Shown: positions 25,706 through 36,053 of the stretch, one piece after another
Layout of the letters: each line of letters begins with the position of its first letter
How positions within the stretch are numbered: position 1 is the stretch's first letter
Notes under the pieces: generated by a model
Seen by the model: the letters and a program-made list of their open reading frames with translations, nothing else
Told to the model about the DNA's origin: nothing
The model's database searches: none
Assembly: GCA_024692685.1 (NCBI GenBank)
Contig: JAILMJ010000010.1
Coordinates: forward strand, 43,181-107,180
DNA: 64,000 bases
Source: Clostridia bacterium
GTDB taxonomy: Bacteria; Bacillota; Clostridia; Oscillospirales; Acutalibacteraceae
Reading direction: 5' to 3'
Program-made: the position numbers and the translations under genes

Positions 25706-28150
25706 TTATTCGGTGAATGCATATTCCCCGCCGTCAAGGTCGAGGATGTATTTGCCGTCTTTTATTACCGCTTCGGCTTCCCTGCCGTTCATCGTCAGGC
25801 TGTCCGACAGCACAGGGAGCGAGAGACGCGCCTTTGCGCCTGAGGGAACGGAGCATTTGTAAACAAAGCCGTTTTCCGTGTTCCATTCGCTCTTTATAAG
25901 GCCGGCCGCGGATTTGAATTCCGCCTTGACGAAAGTGATGTTTTTCTGCCCTGCTGGCAGCTCGTTTTCTGTTCTCAGGTCGATTCTCGGGTCGAGACGG
26001 ATTTTCGAGAAGCCCGGTTCATCCGGCTCTATGCCCGCCATATAGCGGTACATCCATTCGCAGACCGAGCCGTACGCGTAGTGGTTGAATGAGTTCATTC
26101 CCACGTCTCCGAAACCGTCTTTGACGGTGTAGGAGTTCCATCTTTCCCAGATTGTGGTTGCGCCCTGATCTATGCTGTAAAGCCAGGACGGTTCGTTTCT
26201 CTGAAGCAAAAGGTTGTAGGCGGTCTTATCCTTGCCGTATTTTGAGAGGGTGGGGCAGAGGTTGTAGGTCCCGAGGAAGCCGCAGGAGAGGCGGTCTCCG
26301 TTCTCCTTTATCTGCTCTTCAAGTTCGTCGGCAACTTCCTTTGCGTAGTTCTCATCAAGCAAATCGAATGCGAGCGAAATTATCTTGTCGCACTGCGTCT
26401 GACCGATGAGCTTGCCGTCCTTCATGAAGTTATCCTCAAAGTATTTGTGTGCCTTGACTTTGAGCTCCCTGTAATAGGGGAGTCTGTCTTCTCTGCCGGC
26501 GATTTTGCTCATATAAATCATCAGGTCAATGTCGTGATTGAAGTACGCGCTCGAGATGAATTCGTTTGAGCACCAGTCGTAGGCGAGCCAGTCGCCGTAA
26601 CGGGGTATCGGGCCCGAATAGCCGTATTTCTTTTCAAGACCCGTTATATATTTATCCATTGAGTCAAAGTGCTCTTTTATCATCGTGTCATCCCCGTATA
26701 TCATATAGAGATTATACGGTATGATAACTCCGGCGTCGCCCCAAGCGCACGCGTCTTCGCTGTGGCAGCAGCCGACTCTCGGGTTAACGTCGGCGTACCC
26801 GCCGCTTTCGCTCTGAGAGTCTCTCATATCCTGCATCCATTTTCTGAAGAAACCGTAAACATCGGCGTTGTATGCCGCTGTGATGCTGAAGGCCTGCGCG
26901 TCGCCCGTCCAGCCGAGTCTCTCGTCTCTCTGGGGGCAGTCCGTCGGCACGCTGACATAGTTTCCTCTTTGACCCCAGAGTGCGTTTGATATGAGCCTGT
27001 TGACAAGGGGATCGGAGGTTTCAATCTTTCCCGTTTCCTCGGTGTCATTGCCTATCGGTTCAGCCTTAAGGTCATATATTGTCATATCGTTTTCAGCGCT
27101 TATTTCAACATATCTGTAGCCGAAGAAGGTGAAAACGGGTCTGTATTCCTCGGTTTCGTCCGAGCCGAAAACATAGTACGCTTTTCCGAGTGCAGAGCGC
27201 AGATTAACGGTGTAAACGCTTCCTTTCGGTCCGTCGTTTCCTCTTTCCGGTTCGCCGCTGTCGTTGAGGAACTCGGCGTATCTCATTTTAAGCTCGGTTC
27301 CTTTTTTGCTCTTTGCTTTTATGTAAAGGTGACCGACGGTTTCCTGACCGAAATCAACAATAACCTTCTGCCCCTTTTTGACCTCAAGCGGAAGAGCCGC
27401 GTCGCCGTTGCACACATTGATGCAGCCGAAATATGTTCCGTTATAGTTTATGCCGTCGTAAACCTTTATGTTTGCGGGGCTGAGGATGAGTTCTTTTCTT
27501 ATCCTGATTTCGGGGCCTATGAATTCGGTGACCTTCCCTTTGTATTCAAAAATCTGCGCGCTGTCCCAGCCGCTGATGTCGAAGTCGGTTCTGCTCATCT
27601 CATCATAGCCCGCTTCTGTAGCGTCGCAGTATTCTCCGTCCCATATATCGGCGGTTCTTATTCTGCCGCCGACGGTGCATTTCCAGCCCGCGTCAGTATT
27701 GACAATGTCTTTTCCGTTTGCCTTGATGCTTATCATAACGCTCGGAGTGCCGTCGCCGTAATATCCACCGGCGATTCTGCCCGAGTACCAGCCCGGGGCG
27801 GCAACGGCAAGTATTCTGTTTCTGCCGTTTTTGAGTAAAGCCGATATGTCATAATCCGTATAAAATGCGCGGGTGTTATAGTCCGACCAGCCCGGCTTCA
27901 TTTCTCCCGTGCCTGCGCGTTCCCCGTTGATATAGATATCAACGCAGCCGAGAGCGGAAAAGTAAATGCGTGCATTGTCCGTTTTTTCCGCCTCAAAATC
28001 GCACGCGAACATGGGCAGACCCTCCCAGCTTATGAGATCGGTGTGCTGATAGAGCTTGCTTCTGCCCATTCCCCACGGCAAATTTTTGGGGTTGCAGTAA
28101 TTCTGAAACTCGGTTGTTATGAACTTTGCACCTGAAAAAATGTCAGCCAT
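25706..28150 (-). CDS. Alpha-L-rhamnosidase, GH78
   Basis: Releases terminal rhamnose from glycosides. Jelly-roll N-terminal domains carry FSALGCVDIYINGERAG and GWSDYNTRAFYTDYDIS. The catalytic six-hairpin barrel starts near residue 390 with VPTDCPQRDERLGWTGDAQ, the GH78 hallmark that includes the proposed acidic catalytic residues. TTIWERWNSY and SFNHYAYGSV follow, then a C-terminal beta domain. No signal peptide, so it acts in the cytoplasm on imported substrate. ATG 28150 is preferred (AAAGGA eight bases upstream); ATG 28156 is an alternative. It overlaps or abuts the TagF-like gene and precedes the BspA-like gene. Confidence 0.9.
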   Translation of the reverse strand: MADIFSGAKFITTEFQNYCNPKNLPWGMGRSKLYQHTDLISWEGLPMFACDFEAEKTDNARIYFSALGCVDIYINGERAGTGEMKPGWSDYNTRAFYTDYDISALLKNGRNRILAVAAPGWYSGRIAGGYYGDGTPSVMISIKANGKDIVNTDAGWKCTVGGRIRTADIWDGEYCDATEAGYDEMSRTDFDISGWDSAQIFEYKGKVTEFIGPEIRIRKELILSPANIKVYDGINYNGTYFGCINVCNGDAALPLEVKKGQKVIVDFGQETVGHLYIKAKSKKGTELKMRYAEFLNDSGEPERGNDGPKGSVYTVNLRSALGKAYYVFGSDETEEYRPVFTFFGYRYVEISAENDMTIYDLKAEPIGNDTEETGKIETSDPLVNRLISNALWGQRGNYVSVPTDCPQRDERLGWTGDAQAFSITAAYNADVYGFFRKWMQDMRDSQSESGGYADVNPRVGCCHSEDACAWGDAGVIIPYNLYMIYGDDTMIKEHFDSMDKYITGLEKKYGYSGPIPRYGDWLAYDWCSNEFISSAYFNHDIDLMIYMSKIAGREDRLPYYRELKVKAHKYFEDNFMKDGKLIGQTQCDKIISLAFDLLDENYAKEVADELEEQIKENGDRLSCGFLGTYNLCPTLSKYGKDKTAYNLLLQRNEPSWLYSIDQGATTIWERWNSYTVKDGFGDVGMNSFNHYAYGSVCEWMYRYMAGIEPDEPGFSKIRLDPRIDLRTENELPAGQKNITFVKAEFKSAAGLIKSEWNTENGFVYKCSVPSGAKARLSLPVLSDSLTMNGREAEAVIKDGKYILDLDGGEYAFTE

Positions 28151-28155
28151 AGTCA

Positions 28156-30051
28156 TTATCCTTTCAGTTTTTCAATTATAATATCGGCAACTCTCTGTGA
28201 CGATTTGCCGTCAAGATGCGTGAAAAATTTATGCCTGAACGGTTCAATCTTTTCTTCTTCATAATCACCCTTGACAACGCTCTCACACACTTCGTCAAAG
28301 GTGAAGGCAATTCTGCCGGGCACGAAGCTCTCATATTCGCAGTAGAAGTCTCTCTCAGATATATACTGATACAGATCGTATGGATAAAACAGCATCGGTA
28401 TATTGAGCAGCGAGGCCTCGAATACGGCGCTTGAGTAGTCGGTTATAAGAAGGTCCGTGACAAACAGCAGGTCATTCAGCTCATCCTCATCCGAGAGATC
28501 AATTATGTAATCGGAGTATTTCTTTTCGATTTCAAATCTCTCCGTACAGAAGGGATGAAGCTTGATTATCACGGCGTATTCGTCGCCGATTGCTTCATAA
28601 AACCTGTTCGGGTCAAAAACGCTCAGCGGATAGTAAGCGCTTTTCTGACCTGCGCCCCTGAATGTCGGAGCAAACATTATTATTTTTTTGCCTTTGAGTT
28701 TCGGATAGCGTGTGAAAAAACCGTTCTTTATATTTTCGGCATACTCTTTATCGCAGAATATATCCGTTCTGGGTATGCCCGTGGGAAGTATGTGACTGTC
28801 GCTCACGCCGAAGCCCTCGGCATAATACTTTACGATTTCATCCGAGCTTACCGTTGCGCAGTCATACATCCTGTGACTCGGAGAGGTCTGTTTCGGGCCT
28901 CCGGACTTTCCCAGCCGCGAAAAGCCGAATGTCTTGAATGCTCCGCAGGCGTGCCAGAGCTGAAAAAGAGTAACCCCTTCGCGTTTTTCAACGGAATTGA
29001 GCAGATTGTAATAGTCATCTACTATGACCACCTTTGAGGTAGCGTAAAGCTCATAAAACTTTTTCTTTGCCTTGTTCTTTGTTCCTCTGTCGAGTTCCGA
29101 GTTCATAAGGAACTGGAAATCTATGTCGTCCCTGTCTTTGAGCAGGTCATAGACGTATTTTTCGTTTCCTCCGATTTCATCCCGTCTGCCGGAGATAAAC
29201 GATACTCTGTTTTCAACAACCGGTTTTTTGCACAGCCTTTTGTAATATCTCGCGTAGCGGCCCTCTTCAACCCTGATGAGTTTTTCGGCGGTATTCTGAT
29301 TTTTAAATGCGAAGCGAAGATAACTTGCGATGTTGGCCTTTATCTGGGAAATGAATATTCTTATAAATTTTGTTTCCTCGGGCGCCCTGTGCCTCGGGAT
29401 TATATCCAGCGCGGCAAGAAAAGCGTCAAATACAAAATACGGCACAAGCAGAGCGCAGATAAAAACATTGACTGCGCACATGAATTCTGTGATAAAACGG
29501 ACAGCGGCCACCTTGCATCTGCTTGTTTTGAGAGCGTAGTTTTCTTTTACTCTGAGTATTATTTCGCCCGATTGGGGGCAGGGAATGCAGATGTAACTTT
29601 TAAGAGGCACGTCCTCCGTTTCCTCAATGGCGGCGGGATTGCTGTAAACCGTTGCGCCGCTGAAATCTTCTCCGCCTGCGTACTTTTCGTCAATATTTGC
29701 TTCCGGGAATTTTGAAATAATTCCCTTGGAAACATAGAAATCAAGGCTGCGGCTTTGTTCGTATTCCTCTTCAATTTCAAAGCTCAGAGTGATATCGTCA
29801 TCCGACACTTCGTCTGTGAAAATATAGTCCAGGAGATAGTTGTAGGAGTAGATTGAAACATAATCCGAGCTTCTCATTCTCTTGAAACTGCCGCTCTTTA
29901 TCAGCGGAAGCCGTCTTATATCCTCGCCGCGCCTGAATATCACTCTGATTTTGGGAACAGGGTAATCGGTTTCGGTTACAAGTGCGGCGTCGATTTTCAG
30001 CTGGTTTTTCTTGATATTTAAATCGTTGACTATGAATTTACAAGCGGACAT
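28156..30051 (-). CDS. CDP-glycerol glycerophosphotransferase family protein (TagB/TagF-like)
   Basis: Membrane-associated transferase resembling the enzymes that add polyol-phosphate units in teichoic-acid synthesis. The C-terminal catalytic half (about 290-631) shows LFQLWHACGAFKTFG, LPTGIPRTD, MFAPTFRGAG, IKLHPF and LLITDYSSAVFEASLLNIP, all typical. The N-terminal 270 residues are not typical and contain a probable membrane segment (about 190-220, FMCAVNVFICALLVPYFVF). Starts after CGGAGG, two bases past the hemW stop; its own stop is next to the rhamnosidase start. No other teichoic-acid genes lie nearby. Confidence 0.82.
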   Translation of the reverse strand: MSACKFIVNDLNIKKNQLKIDAALVTETDYPVPKIRVIFRRGEDIRRLPLIKSGSFKRMRSSDYVSIYSYNYLLDYIFTDEVSDDDITLSFEIEEEYEQSRSLDFYVSKGIISKFPEANIDEKYAGGEDFSGATVYSNPAAIEETEDVPLKSYICIPCPQSGEIILRVKENYALKTSRCKVAAVRFITEFMCAVNVFICALLVPYFVFDAFLAALDIIPRHRAPEETKFIRIFISQIKANIASYLRFAFKNQNTAEKLIRVEEGRYARYYKRLCKKPVVENRVSFISGRRDEIGGNEKYVYDLLKDRDDIDFQFLMNSELDRGTKNKAKKKFYELYATSKVVIVDDYYNLLNSVEKREGVTLFQLWHACGAFKTFGFSRLGKSGGPKQTSPSHRMYDCATVSSDEIVKYYAEGFGVSDSHILPTGIPRTDIFCDKEYAENIKNGFFTRYPKLKGKKIIMFAPTFRGAGQKSAYYPLSVFDPNRFYEAIGDEYAVIIKLHPFCTERFEIEKKYSDYIIDLSDEDELNDLLFVTDLLITDYSSAVFEASLLNIPMLFYPYDLYQYISERDFYCEYESFVPGRIAFTFDEVCESVVKGDYEEEKIEPFRHKFFTHLDGKSSQRVADIIIEKLKG

Positions 30052-31182
30052 TCAATGACCTCCGGGCAAAGATAGTTTGCTGATTGTTTCATAAATGAGT
30101 TTGTTTGATATCAAAAAGCCTTCGGGTGTAAAATGAAATCCGTTTTCATTTGCCTGAGCAAGCCCTTTTTCCGCGAGCAAAGCGGCAAAGCTTTTGATTT
30201 CATCCGGAATTTCACAGCCGAATTTTGCTTTGAAAGAATTATAATCAAGCCCTTTTTTAAGCCTTAGTATCAGCATGATGTATTCCTCGGCAGTTCCTCC
30301 AATGCCGTCGCTGACCGGCTTTGCGCCGCCGAGATAGTCTTCAAGATTTCTCTCAAAGTAAAAGCGCTTTCCGCCGAGAAAGGAGTGGGCGGCGGGGCCT
30401 GTGCCGAGATATTCTTCATCGTTCCAGTATTTGAGATTGTGCCTGCTTTCGTAACCCGGCAGAGCAAAGTTTGATATTTCGTATTGCTCAAATCCCGCGT
30501 TTCCGAGAGTTTCGACGGTTTGCAGATAGAAGTCCGCCGTTCTGTCCTCATCAGGCAGACTGAGTTTTTCGGCGTTTCTTCCGAAGAAGGTGTTTTCTTC
30601 GATTTTAAGGATGTAGGCGCTGATATGCTTAACGCCGGATTCAATGCAAAATCCGAGGGTGGCGGCAAGTGAATCCTCTGTCTGACCCGGAATTCCGAGC
30701 ATAATATCGAGGGAAATATTGTTTATTCCCGCTGCCTTAACCGTCCTGATTGCTCTTTCGATTCCGTTTCTTCCGGTCCTTCTTCCCAGCGACCTTCTTT
30801 CTCCGTCATCTGCGCTCTGAAGCCCCATGGATATTCTGTTTACGCCGCAGGAACGGAGTTTCCCGAATGAGAGCTCCGTGTTTTCCCGGCATATATCGGA
30901 TGGATTGCATTCAACCGTAATCTCACAGTCATTCGTAACGTAAACACTGCCGAGTATTTTGGCTATTCTGTCTGACCCGAGCAGGGAAGGAGTGCCGCCG
31001 CCGAAATACACCGTGTCATAAATAAGATTGTATTCCCGTATTCTTCTTATGACTTCCTTCACATAACATTCGGCTGTATCGGGCTTCATTGCGACCGAAT
31101 AAAAATCGCAGTACGGGCATTTGCTTTTGCAGAAGGGGACGTGAATGTACAGCCCGACGGGCTTTGAATCAGTCATTGTCAT
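30052..31182 (-). CDS. hemW: Radical-SAM heme chaperone HemW
   Basis: Related to coproporphyrinogen III dehydrogenase HemN, but of the HemW type that binds heme and delivers it to proteins. The radical-SAM cluster motif is CKSKCPYC (CxxxCxxC) near residue 18, followed by [33 protein letters not shown] and [16 protein letters not shown] are characteristic. It overlaps the end of lepA by a dozen bases; lepA-hemW is a widespread pair. ATG 31182 and ATG 31176 are both possible, and the ribosome site is weak, consistent with coupling. Confidence 0.92.
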   Translation of the reverse strand: MTMTDSKPVGLYIHVPFCKSKCPYCDFYSVAMKPDTAECYVKEVIRRIREYNLIYDTVYFGGGTPSLLGSDRIAKILGSVYVTNDCEITVECNPSDICRENTELSFGKLRSCGVNRISMGLQSADDGERRSLGRRTGRNGIERAIRTVKAAGINNISLDIMLGIPGQTEDSLAATLGFCIESGVKHISAYILKIEENTFFGRNAEKLSLPDEDRTADFYLQTVETLGNAGFEQYEISNFALPGYESRHNLKYWNDEEYLGTGPAAHSFLGGKRFYFERNLEDYLGGAKPVSDGIGGTAEEYIMLILRLKKGLDYNSFKAKFGCEIPDEIKSFAALLAEKGLAQANENGFHFTPEGFLISNKLIYETISKLSLPGGH

Positions 31183-32983
31183 CAAGCTTGAGGACGGCCA
31201 TAAACGCCTCCTGCGGCACCTCTACCGTTCCGAAGTGGCGCATTCTCTTCTTTCCTTCTTTTTGTTTTTCGAGAAGTTTCTTCTTTCTGGTGATATCACC
31301 GCCGTAGCACTTTGCGAGCACGTCTTTTCTCATTGCTTTGACGGTTTCGCGCGCAATTATCTTTCCGCCGATACCTATCTGAATGGGTATCTCAAACATC
31401 TGACGCGGTATGTTGTCCTTGAGCCTTTCGGCAATTTTTCTTGCCTTGGCGTACGCTTTGTCAGAATGTATAATGAACGAAAGCGCATCTATGACATCGC
31501 CGTTCAGCATTACGTCAAGTTTAACGAGCTTGGATTCACGGTAATCCTTTATTTCATAATCGAATGAAGCATAGCCCTTTGTTCTCGATTTGAGAGAGTC
31601 AAAGAAGTCATAGATTATCTCGTTAAGGGGCATCTCATAGTGAATATCCACTCTTTCGGGTGTGATATAATCCATATTCTTGAATATGCCGCGCCTTTCC
31701 TGGCAGAGTTCCATTATTGTTCCCACATAGTCCGCGGGTGAATAAATATGAGAATCGGTGAACGGCTCTTCGCAGGAAGAGATAAGACCGGGATCGGGAT
31801 AATGAGTGGGGTTGTCTATCTCAATTGTAGAGCCGTCTGTCAGATTGATTCTGTAAATGACGCTCGGTATGGTTGTAACAAGATCGAGGTCATATTCTCT
31901 TTCCAGCCTTTCCTGAATGATTTCAAGGTGCAGCAGTCCGAGAAAACCGCAGCGGAAGCCGAAGCCGAGAGCGCCGGATGATTCAGGTTCATAACTTAAT
32001 GCGGCATCGTTGAGCTGCAATTTTTCAAGCGCGTCGCGCAGATTTTCATAGTCGGCTCCGTCTGCGGGATAAATGCCGCAGAAGACCATAGGATTAACCT
32101 TCCTGTAGCCCGGAAGCGGTTTAGAGGCGGGGTTGTCAACGGTGGTTATTGTATCGCCGACCCTGGCGTTGCTGACAGTCTTAATTGAAGCCGTGATGTA
32201 TCCTACCTCGCCGGCAGTCAGTTCGCTGCACGGCTCCGGCTCGCGTGCGCGCATATATCCCGTTTCAACAACGGTGAATTCCGCTCCTGTGGCCATCATC
32301 CTGAGAGTGTCGCCGGGTCTGATTCTTCCTTCTTTAATTCTCACATAAACGATAACGCCCTTGTAACTGTCATAAACGGAGTCGAAAATCAAAGCCCTGC
32401 AAGGCAGATTGTCGTTTGCCTGCGGAGCCGGTATCCCTTTTACAATCTGTTCAAGTACCGCTTCTATGTTTATGCCTGTTTTTGCGGATATTCTCGGTGC
32501 TTCCGAGCAGTCAAGACCTATGACATCTTCAATTTCTTTTGCAACTCTGTCCGGGTCCGCAGATGCCAGGTCGATTTTATTTATTACGGGTATAATTTCA
32601 AGGTCGTGGTCAAGCGCGAGATAGGTGTTGGCAAGCGTCTGAGCCTCAACGCCCTGGGTTGCGTCAACCACAAGTATAGCTCCCTCGCAGGCGGCAAGAG
32701 ACCTGGATACCTCATAGTTAAAGTCAACGTGACCCGGAGTGTCAATGAGATTGAGCGCGTATTCTTTTCCGTCATCTGCGAGATAATTTAGCTTGACGGG
32801 ATGGGCCTTTATGGTTATTCCTCTTTCTCTTTCAAGGTCCATTTTGTCAAGAAGCTGGGCGGTCATGTCTCTTATGGCCACCGAATTCGTCTTTTCGAGC
32901 AGACGGTCGGCAAGTGTGGACTTACCGTGATCTATATGGGCAATTATGCAAAAATTTCTGATTAAATCTTTATTTACCGCCAA
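31169..32983 (-). CDS. lepA: Elongation factor 4 (LepA)
   Basis: Ribosome-associated GTPase implicated in back-translocation and ribosome assembly. G motifs: [27 protein letters not shown]. The 604-residue length and the LepA-specific C-terminus ([37 protein letters not shown], spanning about 555-592) distinguish it from EF-G. It starts with TTG, with GAGAGG ten bases upstream, and begins 15 bases after the GPH transporter stop, so it may be read from that promoter. Confidence 0.96.
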   Translation of the reverse strand: MAVNKDLIRNFCIIAHIDHGKSTLADRLLEKTNSVAIRDMTAQLLDKMDLERERGITIKAHPVKLNYLADDGKEYALNLIDTPGHVDFNYEVSRSLAACEGAILVVDATQGVEAQTLANTYLALDHDLEIIPVINKIDLASADPDRVAKEIEDVIGLDCSEAPRISAKTGINIEAVLEQIVKGIPAPQANDNLPCRALIFDSVYDSYKGVIVYVRIKEGRIRPGDTLRMMATGAEFTVVETGYMRAREPEPCSELTAGEVGYITASIKTVSNARVGDTITTVDNPASKPLPGYRKVNPMVFCGIYPADGADYENLRDALEKLQLNDAALSYEPESSGALGFGFRCGFLGLLHLEIIQERLEREYDLDLVTTIPSVIYRINLTDGSTIEIDNPTHYPDPGLISSCEEPFTDSHIYSPADYVGTIMELCQERRGIFKNMDYITPERVDIHYEMPLNEIIYDFFDSLKSRTKGYASFDYEIKDYRESKLVKLDVMLNGDVIDALSFIIHSDKAYAKARKIAERLKDNIPRQMFEIPIQIGIGGKIIARETVKAMRKDVLAKCYGGDITRKKKLLEKQKEGKKRMRHFGTVEVPQEAFMAVLKLDDND

Positions 32984-32998
32984 TTTTTTAACCTCTCA

Positions 32999-34582
32999 TC
33001 ACAATGTTTCAACGGAGTTTCTGACTTGATTCTGCTGGCCTATCCACATCTTCTCCCAGGGACGGCCGGCAATTTTTTCAAGCCGCTTCTTTTCTTCCGC
33101 AGTTATTTCGCATTCCCCGGTTTCATGCTTTTCTTTGATAATTCTCTTTATTGTTTCATGGTCGGTTTTCGTCATGGAATATCTGAAAATGGACAGCACG
33201 CAGAAGAAAGCGAGCACGGAAGGAATAACTGCATAGTTGAGTCTCAGGCCGAGCAGGGTTCTCTTTGACTGTTCAAGCGGGTGCTTGATATTCGGATCAT
33301 AGCCGAACCATTCAAGCGAGGTGCCGACAGCGTAGCCCATAAGGCTGCTGATGGTTTTGCTGAACAGCGTCTTGAAAGTCGCTATAACGCCTTCACGCCG
33401 TCTGCCTGTTATCATTTCATCAACGTCCGTTATATCCGGCTGGATGTTTTCGGCAACAAATCCCGGGCCTGAAAAGCCTATGTTATAAAGAATTGCCGAC
33501 ACAATAACCACAGCGTATTTAATGAATTTCGGTGTGGTGTAAGAGATGAAACTGTTTATGGCTATACCGATAACCATAAGCGGGCCGAGAATTTTTCCGC
33601 ACGCAGTTTTGCCTTTGTAACGGGTAATCAGGTAATTGATAGGTGAGCCGGAGAACTCCGCTATGCCCGAAATGATATTCATCGAAATGAAAATATTGTA
33701 TGTATCGGTAACGCTGACCATGAAATACTGGTCTGCATAGTTGCAGAAATACCTCGACATAGAGAAGAAGAGCGAGATTACAAAATACTGCCTGAAAGAG
33801 CGGTTTGCAAATACAAGCGCATACTCCCTAAGCAGTGATTTTACGTCGAGCGGGGGATTGACCTGGTCTTTGCTTGACGGCTCCTTGACTTTGAAAAAGC
33901 ACAAAATAGGCGACCACGAGAACCACAGCATCAGCACCAGGCCCACCATTGCGTAATGCGGTCTGTCTCCGGGAGACGGGGTGGGCAGTGCGGTCAGTGC
34001 GGTTTTGATATTGAAACCGCTGAGCGCCAGTGCGGTAAAGACATAGGAAGTGACCTGGCCTACGGAATTAAACGCATACTCAATTATCTTGTACTGCGTT
34101 CTCTCAAAATAGCCGGGCGCAACAGTCGGGAGCATAGCGGTGTGCGGAATGCTCATTATCGTCATAAAAGTTGCATACAGCAGTCCGGCGAAAAGATACC
34201 ACCACCAGGTGGCATTTGCGTCTCCTCTGCCCGAAATGCCGAATGAAGTCCACTTGAATAAGTAAGCAATTGCAAACGGAATTGCAGAGAAGAGAAGGTA
34301 CGGCCTGTGCCTTCCGAGTCTTGACTTTGTGCGGTCAGTGATTATTCCCATAACAGGGTCGCTGACTGCGTCCCACAGGCCTGTTATCAGAGTGATTTTG
34401 CCGGCCGCTCCGGTTTTCATTCCTTCTACGTAAGCGAGAAACTGCTGGTGAAACTGATTTAACGGATATCCTGCGCCGCCCAAAGTGATATTTGCGCAGT
34501 CATAAGCTATCATAGGTCTTATGACTTCCCCGGTTTTTCCTTCAATGCCCAGGACATCTTTTACCTTTGCGCCGAGACCCAT
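32999..34582 (-). CDS. MFS sugar:cation symporter, GPH (MelB-like) family
   Basis: Twelve-helix importer of glycosides, pentosides or hexuronides coupled to H+ or Na+. N-terminal features IRPMIAYDCANITLGGAGY and the loop WDAVSDPVMGIITDRTKSRLGRHRPYLL are GPH signatures. 527 residues, slightly long, with a charged cytoplasmic tail. ATG follows GGAGGTGACAG. It has a strong promoter of its own. Candidate supplier of glycosides for the cytoplasmic alpha-L-rhamnosidase encoded further along the same strand; this link is inference. Confidence 0.87.
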   Translation of the reverse strand: MGLGAKVKDVLGIEGKTGEVIRPMIAYDCANITLGGAGYPLNQFHQQFLAYVEGMKTGAAGKITLITGLWDAVSDPVMGIITDRTKSRLGRHRPYLLFSAIPFAIAYLFKWTSFGISGRGDANATWWWYLFAGLLYATFMTIMSIPHTAMLPTVAPGYFERTQYKIIEYAFNSVGQVTSYVFTALALSGFNIKTALTALPTPSPGDRPHYAMVGLVLMLWFSWSPILCFFKVKEPSSKDQVNPPLDVKSLLREYALVFANRSFRQYFVISLFFSMSRYFCNYADQYFMVSVTDTYNIFISMNIISGIAEFSGSPINYLITRYKGKTACGKILGPLMVIGIAINSFISYTTPKFIKYAVVIVSAILYNIGFSGPGFVAENIQPDITDVDEMITGRRREGVIATFKTLFSKTISSLMGYAVGTSLEWFGYDPNIKHPLEQSKRTLLGLRLNYAVIPSVLAFFCVLSIFRYSMTKTDHETIKRIIKEKHETGECEITAEEKKRLEKIAGRPWEKMWIGQQNQVRNSVETL

Positions 34583-34618
34583 TCTGTCACCTCCGGGATA
34601 ATAATACTATTCTTTTCA

Positions 34619-34647
34619 ATTATAACATTATATTAATTATATTTCAA
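34619..34647 (-). promoter_or_regulatory. Strong predicted promoter of the GPH symporter gene
   Basis: Minus strand: TTGAAA (34642-34647), 17-base spacer, TATAAT (34619-34624), about 37 bases before the start codon. Confidence 0.75.
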
Positions 34648-34654
34648 GCGTTAC

Positions 34655-34683
34655 TTGACACATCAGAGCGGCGGTGATATATT
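34655..34683 (+). promoter_or_regulatory. Strong predicted promoter of the DUF218-Pr6Pr-nanA group
   Basis: TTGACA (34655-34660), 17-base spacer, extended -10 TGATATATT (hexamer 34678-34683). It is divergent from and adjacent to the symporter promoter, with -35 boxes only seven bases apart, so a shared regulator is possible. Confidence 0.78.
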
Positions 34684-34713
34684 TTTCGTGTGACTGATTT
34701 GGAGGAAAAAACT

Positions 34714-35313
34714 ATGAAATTTTCGGTTATTCCGGCTTCAATAACGGGATTTGCCGCCGCCTTTGCCCTGGCTTATATGCCGTTTGTTGTTTCCGCATCA
34801 AAGAAAAAATATGAAGATGACTGTGACTGGCTCCTGATTCTGGGCAGCAATGTGATCGGCGCAGATACCCCGTCTGCTCAGCTTACTGAAAGAATGAAGA
34901 GCGCCCTGAGTTACCTTAAAAGCCATCCCGATACGAAGGCGGTGCCCTGCGGCGGCTGTTTCAGAAAGGGTCAGAAAAAGAGTGAAGCGCAGATTGTTGC
35001 GGATTACCTTACGGAGAACGGGATTTCACCCGACAGACTTTTTCTTGAAGACAAATCAACAACAACGTTTGAGAATTTCAGATTCGCATTCGGAATAATT
35101 GAAAAGCAGACCGGAAAGCCGGTTGAGGAAAACAGCGTCGCCTATCTGACAAGCCCTTATCATATTTTCAGGTCCGGGATAATTGCGAAAAAATACGGCT
35201 GCCGCTTTCCCGGTAGAGTCACCGCCGGTGTTTCAACAAACGAACCCGGCAGATTTATCAGAGAATACTTTGTGGGATACGACCTGATTATCAGGTATTT
35301 TTTCGGGAAGTGA
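34714..35313 (+). CDS. DUF218 (YdcF/SanA-like) membrane-anchored protein
   Basis: 199 residues with one N-terminal membrane segment (about 5-25) followed by a DUF218 domain. Typical pieces are DWLLILGSNVIG, GGCFRKGQKKSEAQIVADYL and STTTFENFRFAFG. Related proteins (SanA, ElyC, YdcF) affect envelope integrity in other bacteria; the biochemical role is unknown. ATG 34714 is preferred because GGAGG stands at 34701-34705; a GTG at 34690 lies upstream of it. First gene of a short rightward group. Confidence 0.8.
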   Translation: MKFSVIPASITGFAAAFALAYMPFVVSASKKKYEDDCDWLLILGSNVIGADTPSAQLTERMKSALSYLKSHPDTKAVPCGGCFRKGQKKSEAQIVADYLTENGISPDRLFLEDKSTTTFENFRFAFGIIEKQTGKPVEENSVAYLTSPYHIFRSGIIAKKYGCRFPGRVTAGVSTNEPGRFIREYFVGYDLIIRYFFGK

Positions 35314-35317
35314 TATT

Positions 35318-36052
35318 ATGAACGGATACAATTCAAAAAAACTTGCGGGTGTTTTCCTGCTTATAGTTTCGACTTTTGCCCTGCTTGTTATTTTTCACAG
35401 AATCGGGTGCTATTTTTACGAGTATGATCCGGAGTTCGCGCCCTATGATTACGGAAGACTCAACTTTTTCTCGTACTTTACGATTCAGTCAAATGTGTTT
35501 GTCATTTTTTATCTGGCCGTAAAGTCTTTTGCGCTTCTGGGCAGCAAAAGGTGTGAAAAAATGATTTACAACTCTGCATTAGGCGCCTTTGCAACAACGT
35601 ATATCATTGTTACCGGTGTGGTTTTTTCCGGCGGTGTTGTTATTAAACTTACCCCGCCGTTCTTATGGGATACCCCGGTGCACTCTATGTCGGCGTTTAC
35701 CCAGATTTTCCATCATATGATTATCCCTCCTTTTGTGCTGCTTCTGTGGCTGCTTCAGAAAGACGGCAAATATTTATCATACAGAAAGCTCCCGCTTTTC
35801 GGTATTTATCCGGCTGTTTACAGTTTGTTTTCAGTTTTGCGCGGCAAACTGAGCAACCCGCATTTTTATGCCTATCCGTTTTACAATCCCGAATTTGTAT
35901 ACGGTATCTTTCATAAAGATAAAGCCTATGGCGGCGAAATCAGCGGCTACCTTCTGATGATTCCTCTTTTCTTTGCGGGAATAGGTTTTTTTATCGGCGT
36001 TGCCGCTCTGGTTCTGCTGGTTCATAACAAAAGAGTTGAAAGGAAGAACTGA
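35318..36052 (+). CDS. Pr6Pr-family membrane protein
   Basis: 244 residues with six predicted transmembrane helices. WDTPVHSMSAFTQIFHHMIIPPF, with histidines at the helix boundary, and the NPEFVYG segment near the end fit the Pr6Pr (FAR-17a/AIG1-like) membrane protein group. Members of the related AIG1 group are threonine hydrolases acting on lipids, but bacterial function is not established. It begins five bases after the DUF218 gene and its stop is next to the nanA start. Confidence 0.7.
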   Translation: MNGYNSKKLAGVFLLIVSTFALLVIFHRIGCYFYEYDPEFAPYDYGRLNFFSYFTIQSNVFVIFYLAVKSFALLGSKRCEKMIYNSALGAFATTYIIVTGVVFSGGVVIKLTPPFLWDTPVHSMSAFTQIFHHMIIPPFVLLLWLLQKDGKYLSYRKLPLFGIYPAVYSLFSVLRGKLSNPHFYAYPFYNPEFVYGIFHKDKAYGGEISGYLLMIPLFFAGIGFFIGVAALVLLVHNKRVERKN

Positions 36053-36053
36053 A

